This document shows, in pieces, positions 6,381 through 10,502 of a stretch of DNA of 10,502 nt (positions are counted from its first letter, which is position 1; every line of letters begins with the position of its first letter). The stretch spans positions 1-10,502 of the forward strand of contig PLRZ01000644.1 in NCBI GenBank assembly GCA_003164075.1, given 5' to 3'. The notes beneath the pieces are model-generated. The model saw only the letters and a list, made by a program, of their open reading frames with translations. It ran no database searches and was not told where the DNA came from. The DNA comes from Bryobacterales bacterium. Its GTDB lineage: Bacteria > Acidobacteriota > Terriglobia > Bryobacterales > Bryobacteraceae. The position numbers and the translations under genes are program-made.

Positions 6381-6836
6381 ATGTTTCTGAAATGTGCGAT
6401 TGCGCTGGCGATGTTCGCCTGGGCGGGGAATGCCGCGGAATTGATCCTTGATGGGGGCTCTTTAGCCCCAGGCAGGCCATGTACGCTCAACGTGAGGGTG
6501 GCCGTCGGCCAGGACGTTCCAACGGGGATTCAATTCGATCTGGAATATGACGCCGCCTCCCTGGATATCAGGGTCGAAGCGGGGCCGGCAGCGAAACAGG
6601 CGTCGAAGAACCTGCAATCGGCGAAGATTCGCGACGGCAAGCTGAGGGTACTGATCATCGGGTTTAACCGGAACGCGATCTCCGACGGCGTGCTGGCCCT
6701 CGTCCACGTGTCTTATAAAGGACAGGATGCCGGCAAGACTTTACCGATTCATGTAACGGCCTCATCCGGGACCAACGAGAAGGCCCAATCGGTGGCCGTG
6801 ACGGCGAAGGATGGCAGCGTGACGGTGGAAAAGTGA
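6381..6836 (+). CDS. Secreted single-domain cohesin-like protein
   Basis: A 151-residue protein with a signal peptide (hydrophobic residues 5-16, likely cut after GNA or NAA near residue 19) followed by a single cohesin-like domain filling the rest. Visible cohesin marks are the early strand CTLNVRVAVGQ, the phrase GIQFDLEYDAASLDI that forms the first sheet, the stretch LRVLIIGFNRNAISDGVLALVHV, and a final strand VAVTAKDGSVTVE. Cohesins bind dockerins in calcium-dependent extracellular complexes; the upstream protease ends in a dockerin, so direct pairing is a reasonable inference. No sortase motif, membrane anchor, S-layer module or second cohesin is present, so it is not a conventional scaffoldin. 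It could instead be a cohesin-fold protein with another binding role. A decayed paralog lies downstream. Confidence 0.72.
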   Translation: MFLKCAIALAMFAWAGNAAELILDGGSLAPGRPCTLNVRVAVGQDVPTGIQFDLEYDAASLDIRVEAGPAAKQASKNLQSAKIRDGKLRVLIIGFNRNAISDGVLALVHVSYKGQDAGKTLPIHVTASSGTNEKAQSVAVTAKDGSVTVEK

Positions 6837-7265
6837 ACCGCCTCTCAATCGGCCAAGCCTATCGTCCTGATAAGCAGTTCCGTAGAACGGGGATCGCTGC
6901 GAAGAGGGTCCATCATGGGAGGCGCCTTTGGGAATAAGGTCCGCCGCTCGAAACGCATGGCCAGGTGTGGATTCGGAAGCTCTCCACTGACTGCTTTCCG
7001 GTGGTTGCCGCCACAGGGTTCGTCTGGTACTGGGTAGTCCAGGCTCTCCGATCTGGAGGAACGGGCCGTGATCGAATACCTGCTCCGCTTCCGCGAAAAG
7101 TCCGGTCGCAGAGTTACGGACGGCCAGCCACCTGCGACTCCGAATGAGAAACTTGCCACCCCAATGGCACTAGATATCTGCCGGATTGCTCTTGATGTGG
7201 ACAAGGAGAGGTTCACGATCCCGGATATCCGGGTTGTCATGCAAAATAGCCCAAAAATTGGCTGG
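6837..7265. other. Gene-poor interval between the cohesin gene and its decayed copy
   Basis: No recognisable gene, repeat or RNA was found here apart from a doubtful short frame at 7068-7268. Open frames on both strands (for example a 131-codon minus-strand frame at 6845-7240) are rich in Arg, Ser and Pro and match no family I know. The interval may be debris from a duplication or an older gene, as the decayed cohesin copy lies immediately downstream. Confidence 0.4.
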
Positions 7266-7268
7266 TAG
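7068..7268 (+). CDS. Doubtful short ORF with a good ribosome site
   Basis: A GTG start at 7068 is preceded by GGAGG at 7055-7059 with eight bases between, which is well placed for translation. The 66-residue product begins with a helical, charged stretch (VIEYLLRFREKSGRR) and continues into an unremarkable sequence ending SPKIGW. I do not recognise it. The same frame is open back to a TAG at 7035, and the bases covering the GGAGG themselves translate to a coding-like LEERA, so this could be the tail of a decayed larger gene rather than a functional small one. Confidence 0.22.
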   Translation: MIEYLLRFREKSGRRVTDGQPPATPNEKLATPMALDICRIALDVDKERFTIPDIRVVMQNSPKIGW

Positions 7269-7300
7269 GCGCAATAGTTCAGAGCTATAGTAAGGAGGAT

Positions 7301-7659
7301 ATGCTCAGGCCAACAGTGATCGCGCCAGCGGTGTACGCTGCCGTGGCGGACGCTTTGGGACTGAACACGGAGCGAAGAATTCCGCTGCCGGGACCTGCCT
7401 CGACCGGGACTCCGCTCAATCGAATCGTGACGCTGGATCCGGGGATGGCCGGGGCTTCGAAGCGGCTGGGATTCATGCCTCCGATAAAAAGATCAAGCAA
7501 AATAGTGGACCATCAGGTATTATATCCCCTTAGACATGTCGGCGATTGTCCGCGTCGAACAACGGACGAGACGCTGGTGACACCGTCCCTATCCGGATCG
7601 CGCCCAAGTCCGGGGCGATGGCCGTGGCGGGGAAGGATGGTAGTATAAGGATCGAAATC
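7301..7659 (+). pseudogene. Decayed paralog of the cohesin-like gene
   Basis: Three parts match the intact gene at 6381-6836. The 18 bases up to and including the ATG at 7301 agree at 15 positions with those ending at 6383, including TATAGT at the same distance. The first residues (ML-x4-IAPAVYAA) resemble the intact signal peptide (MF-x4-IALAMFAW). Near the end, GRDAGDTVPIRI and later KDGSIRIE match GQDAGKTLPIHV and KDGSVTVE. The tail lies in a different frame from the start; a preceding stretch SAIVRV (frame of 7536) matches LALVHV, so a frameshift falls near 7555-7566. About five residues are missing between the two tail matches. The middle is barely recognisable. The final codons run in frame into the next gene without a stop. 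Confidence 0.45.
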
Positions 7660-7674
7660 GGAGGAAGCGCAGTG
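7660..7674 (+). promoter_or_regulatory. Ribosome binding site fixing the start at 7672
   Basis: GGAGG at 7660-7664 stands seven bases before GTG at 7672, and the codons that follow (VKQLSWMVLLLGTAMGLTAQ) form a clear signal peptide. The frame is open further upstream to a TTG at 7546, but those extra 42 codons match the tail of the decayed cohesin copy, so the long form is an artefact of a fused remnant. Confidence 0.8.
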
Positions 7675-9039
7675 AAGCAATTAAGTTGGATGGTTTTATT
7701 GCTGGGCACGGCGATGGGCCTGACAGCGCAAACGTTGTCGTTCGGCGAGATCACGCTGGTTACGCCGGCGACAACTCCGCCGACCTATACTGTGAACGTC
7801 ATATTGACGACTTCGGGAACGGCTGCCGGGGCGCAGTTTGACCTCAATTACGATCCGACGCAACTCACCGTCACCGTCGGACTCGGCAGTTCTGCCACCG
7901 CGGTCTCGAAGGAACTCAGCACCATTTGTCTGGGGCAGGCTCTGCCGGGATGCTCGCAGCCGGCGCAAAACAACCCGTCCACCAAGGCGACGATAAACAA
8001 CGGACCCGGATGGCGCGCCATCATCGCCGGTGTGAGTCTGGCCGACAGTTCTACCGGGACGGTTGGGGCCGGCGGCCCAACCCTCATCGCCGACGGCCCG
8101 GTGGCGACTTTGACCATCCAGCCTACTTCCACTGGGGCGCCGACGGGCACGACGGGCCAAAAGATAACGTTCTTGAATCAGGTGGGGACCACCGCCGGCA
8201 ATGGCCAAACGGCGCCCTCGCAGATTACCTTGGCTATCGGCGCCGGCTCCAGCGATCCGGGCGCGACCGGAGTATTGGACATGTACAAGATCTATCAGGC
8301 GGGCGATACCTTCCCTTACACTGGCGACAACCTGCCAAATTTCGGAAATGGTTTGGACGTCAACGACGCGATTCAGGTTCTGTTTGCCGTCGACAGTGTT
8401 AAGGGCTATACAAAGCCGGCGGCCTGCACCGATCGCTTCGACGCTATGGATAGCTTCCCGCAGGACACCCCGACAGTCCGCGGCGGGAACCAGGCGATAG
8501 ACGTTAACGACGCGATCGTCACGCTATTCCGAGTGGACAGCGTCAGCGGATATAACACTCACCCTGTACGGACCAGCCTGGGGTATAACGGCGTCTGCCC
8601 GACCAAGACTACCGCCAACGTCAGGACTCCGAACCGCCAGCCGATCTCCAGTCCCCCGGTCCAGGGCACGCTGGTATTGGGGAATGCCGAGCCGTCTGCG
8701 AATGGACAGGTTCGGGTTCCGGTATACCTGGAGGCTGGGCGCGATCTGGCACGCCTGGCGTTCACATTCGGGCTCGGTGATGAGCAGTCGCAGTTGCACT
8801 TTCAGGCCGCGCCAGGTATCGCCTCCCCCTTTGTAGTGGACAGCGTGAGGGGGGTAGTGGTGGCGGCTTGGTTCGGCGGCTTGGACGTTATCGCCGGACA
8901 GCGACCCCTGCTTGGGTATGTCGTGGGGCCGTCCGGATTCGCGTCGAACCTGAAGGTTTTCGGTATGTCGGCCGCCGGCTTGAATGATCATGAATTAGTG
9001 GGCCTGGACGTTTCGGGCGCGCCGTTAGCGCAGCAGTAG
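7672..9039 (+). CDS. Secreted protein joining a cohesin-like domain, a tandem dockerin-like module and a C-terminal beta domain
   Basis: A 455-residue exported protein. The signal peptide is residues 1-20 (cut near LTAQ). Residues about 21-190 are cohesin-like: VNVILTTSGTAAGAQFDLNYD, then WRAIIAGVSLADSS and a closing ITFLNQVG strand. Residues about 200-300 hold two dockerin-like repeats with DVNDAI at 229-234 and 277-282 and DSV-x-GY at 241-246 and 289-294, both 48 residues apart. Acidic residues before each (DTFPYTGD, DAMDSFPQD) could bind calcium. These are not canonical dockerin loops. Residues about 330-448 form a further beta-rich domain, perhaps another cohesin-like fold. A protein with both binding partners could link into chains or bind itself; this is inference. 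No catalytic domain or anchor is visible. The next gene starts 46 bases later and may be co-transcribed. Confidence 0.7.
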   Translation: MKQLSWMVLLLGTAMGLTAQTLSFGEITLVTPATTPPTYTVNVILTTSGTAAGAQFDLNYDPTQLTVTVGLGSSATAVSKELSTICLGQALPGCSQPAQNNPSTKATINNGPGWRAIIAGVSLADSSTGTVGAGGPTLIADGPVATLTIQPTSTGAPTGTTGQKITFLNQVGTTAGNGQTAPSQITLAIGAGSSDPGATGVLDMYKIYQAGDTFPYTGDNLPNFGNGLDVNDAIQVLFAVDSVKGYTKPAACTDRFDAMDSFPQDTPTVRGGNQAIDVNDAIVTLFRVDSVSGYNTHPVRTSLGYNGVCPTKTTANVRTPNRQPISSPPVQGTLVLGNAEPSANGQVRVPVYLEAGRDLARLAFTFGLGDEQSQLHFQAAPGIASPFVVDSVRGVVVAAWFGGLDVIAGQRPLLGYVVGPSGFASNLKVFGMSAAGLNDHELVGLDVSGAPLAQQ

Positions 9040-9072
9040 GCGCCAGCCCTTGGGGTTAGCAAGCGGAATCTC

Positions 9073-9088
9073 GGAGGAAATTATAATG
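9073..9088 (+). promoter_or_regulatory. Ribosome binding site of the terminal gene
   Basis: GGAGG at 9073-9077 precedes the ATG at 9086 by eight bases and is the strongest and best-placed Shine-Dalgarno in the window. It supports a real start here although the frame has no stop before the window ends. Confidence 0.8.
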
Positions 9089-10502
9089 TCTTTGAACGGC
9101 TTTTTCTGCAAGTTAGGGCTTCTGACCGCCGTATTAGCAGCCGCCCCGCTTTGGGCGCAGGACACGATCAGTGTGAATTGCCCCTCCTCTGCTGCGGTTA
9201 ACGGCACCACCGTCACGCAGTATAAGAATAAACAAGGAACTGTAGTCGGAACCCAGGTGACCTGTGCGGTCACCGCGAATTTCGGGTCGGATCTGTCCGA
9301 CACGTTCAGCATCTCCTTCGGGGTTACGCCAAACGCTGCGGCACCGACTCCAACGGCAAGCATAGTTTTCACGGACAACTCGTTGTCATGTAACGCCGGA
9401 AATGGTTGCGGCGCGTCCGGACCTGGTCTCTCGGGCGTCCAGGACGCTGCGGCCTGGGGGCCTGGCCTCATCCCAGCGCAGACCGGGAATTCGATCGTCG
9501 GTACTTTTGCATTCATTATTCCTCTCGCTGCAGTCGGCGGACAGTCCTACACGGTCGCCCTGAGCGGTGGCAACTATTCCTACCAAGGTAGCCTGGGCAT
9601 AAACTTTGCCGTTACCGGCACATCGCAAACCGTCACCCTCCCCACTGTCCTCGCGATCAATTCCCCAGGAGCGGGCACGCTTCCCGTACAGGCGACGGTC
9701 GGCAGGCCGTACTCCCAGCCCTTCACCGCAAATGGAGGCAACTCTATCTACTCCTGGTCGGAGACCGGTACCTTGCCATCCGGGTTGAGCATCTCGACCA
9801 ACGCCGGCAACGCCTATAGCGGCGCCATCAGCGGTACGGTGGGCAGTTCGGTGACTGCCGGCACCTTTAGCAATATTAGTGTAAAGGTCACAGACACCGA
9901 AACCACCCCCGAGACGGCTACCCAGATTTACAGCCTTGTGGTCAACCCCGTGGTATCGAATATCACTCCCACAACTCTGACGCCGGCCACCCAAAGCGTA
10001 TCTTACACGTCGCAGAACATCACCGTAACGGGAGGCACGGGACCGTACACGTGGTCCACGACAACGAATCTGGGGAATTACGGGCTGGCTCTTAACACCG
10101 GCCCGACCGCCGCTGCCGTAACAACGATTACCGGTACACCGAATCAGGCCGTCAGCAGCGGCCTCACTATCCCCCTGACGGTTACGGACTTCAACGGATC
10201 CAGCACAAGCGCGAACCTTACCCTCGTAATCGGCGGGCCTCTGGCACTTGCCCCCGCGAACAGCAGCTCCCTGGCGATAGGAACGCGGGGCTATCCTTAC
10301 ACCACCGGTTCGGCTATAGCGGCCTCGGGAGGCACACAGGGCTCGGGCTACATCTATTCCGTGAACGGCGGCCTGCCTGCCGGGCTGGGTATCAGTTCGA
10401 CCACCGGCGCGATCACCGGTACGCCGACCGTCAACGGCACCTTCAGCAACGTTCAGGTGACGGTAACCGACCACGCCACCCCCACCGCGGCCTCCGTAAC
10501 CA
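9086..10502 (+). CDS. Large secreted protein with repeated Ig-like (He_PIG-type) modules, 3' partial
   Basis: The frame opened by ATG at 9086 has no stop up to the window end, giving 472 residues of a longer protein. Residues 1-25 are a signal peptide (LGLLTAVLAAAPLWAQ). Residues about 26-190 are a Ser/Thr/Gly-rich beta domain with Cys32, Cys60, Cys102 and Cys108, which may form disulfides outside the cell. Then come three similar modules, about 192-287, 288-382 and 384-472. Each has a YSW, YTW or YIYSV strand, and the first and third have LPSGLSIS or LPAGLGIS followed by GxIxGT, the hallmark of the putative-Ig He_PIG family. The second module is more diverged. Such proteins are usually adhesins or surface or extracellular binding proteins. 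No enzyme domain is seen in this part. Ligand unknown. The long antisense frame at 9386-10474 is a shadow. Confidence 0.78.
   Translation, partial: MSLNGFFCKLGLLTAVLAAAPLWAQDTISVNCPSSAAVNGTTVTQYKNKQGTVVGTQVTCAVTANFGSDLSDTFSISFGVTPNAAAPTPTASIVFTDNSLSCNAGNGCGASGPGLSGVQDAAAWGPGLIPAQTGNSIVGTFAFIIPLAAVGGQSYTVALSGGNYSYQGSLGINFAVTGTSQTVTLPTVLAINSPGAGTLPVQATVGRPYSQPFTANGGNSIYSWSETGTLPSGLSISTNAGNAYSGAISGTVGSSVTAGTFSNISVKVTDTETTPETATQIYSLVVNPVVSNITPTTLTPATQSVSYTSQNITVTGGTGPYTWSTTTNLGNYGLALNTGPTAAAVTTITGTPNQAVSSGLTIPLTVTDFNGSSTSANLTLVIGGPLALAPANSSSLAIGTRGYPYTTGSAIAASGGTQGSGYIYSVNGGLPAGLGISSTTGAITGTPTVNGTFSNVQVTVTDHATPTAASVT

Noticed and set aside
6845..7240. A 131-codon minus-strand frame
   Set aside because: No ribosome site, signal or domain pattern was visible and the composition is Arg/Ser/Pro-rich; not supported as a gene.
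7546..7671. TTG start at 7546 for the cohesin/dockerin-like protein
   Set aside because: These 42 codons match the tail of the cohesin paralog, and a ribosome site plus signal peptide place the start at 7672.
9386..10474. A 362-codon open frame on the minus strand
   Set aside because: It runs antisense to a plus-strand gene with a good ribosome site, signal peptide and Ig-like repeats. The antisense product has low-complexity Gly/Arg content and no recognisable domain.

Overview
The window looks like a piece of an Acidobacteriota chromosome, probably of the Solibacter/Bryobacter type. This is an inference from four things: high GC, secreted proteins with acidobacterial-style cohesin and dockerin modules, BACON and He_PIG-type modules, and intergenic GC-rich palindromic repeats. 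No rRNA, tRNA, CRISPR array or transposase gene was seen.

Left part (1-2340). A plus-strand run of housekeeping-type genes opens the window: the 3' two thirds of a PfkB sugar kinase, a rhomboid intramembrane protease, and a small glutaredoxin-like protein. Directly overlapping the glutaredoxin stop is what may be the first ten or so codons of a PIG-L/BshB1-type deacetylase. It is cut off just where a convergent hicB-hicA toxin-antitoxin pair (minus strand) begins to occupy the region. Next comes a non-coding element built around a perfect 35-bp inverted repeat. An 11-bp direct repeat flanks it, and one copy of that repeat contains the rpiA stop codon, as expected for a mobile MITE-like insertion.

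Middle part (2331-3587). Two minus-strand genes follow, rpiA (ribose-5-phosphate isomerase) and a DksA/TraR-type zinc-finger regulator. The dksA-like gene is divergent from the next block, with a short AT-rich shared upstream region.

Right part (3588-10502). All recognised genes here are on the plus strand and encode exported proteins: an 826-residue metzincin protease (M11/gametolysin-like) with a BACON-like module and a C-terminal type I dockerin; a 151-residue single-cohesin protein; an eroded second copy of that cohesin gene; a 455-residue protein joining a cohesin-like domain to a tandem dockerin-like module and a further beta-rich domain; and the first 472 residues of a large secreted protein with repeated Ig-like (He_PIG-type) modules that runs off the window. 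Together they suggest an extracellular assembly in which a protease, rather than a cellulase, carries the dockerin. Repeats lie between them: a second copy of part of the rpiA-side repeat at 6081-6122 and a separate 121-bp palindromic repeat at 6173-6293. The interval 6837-7300 has no gene I can name.
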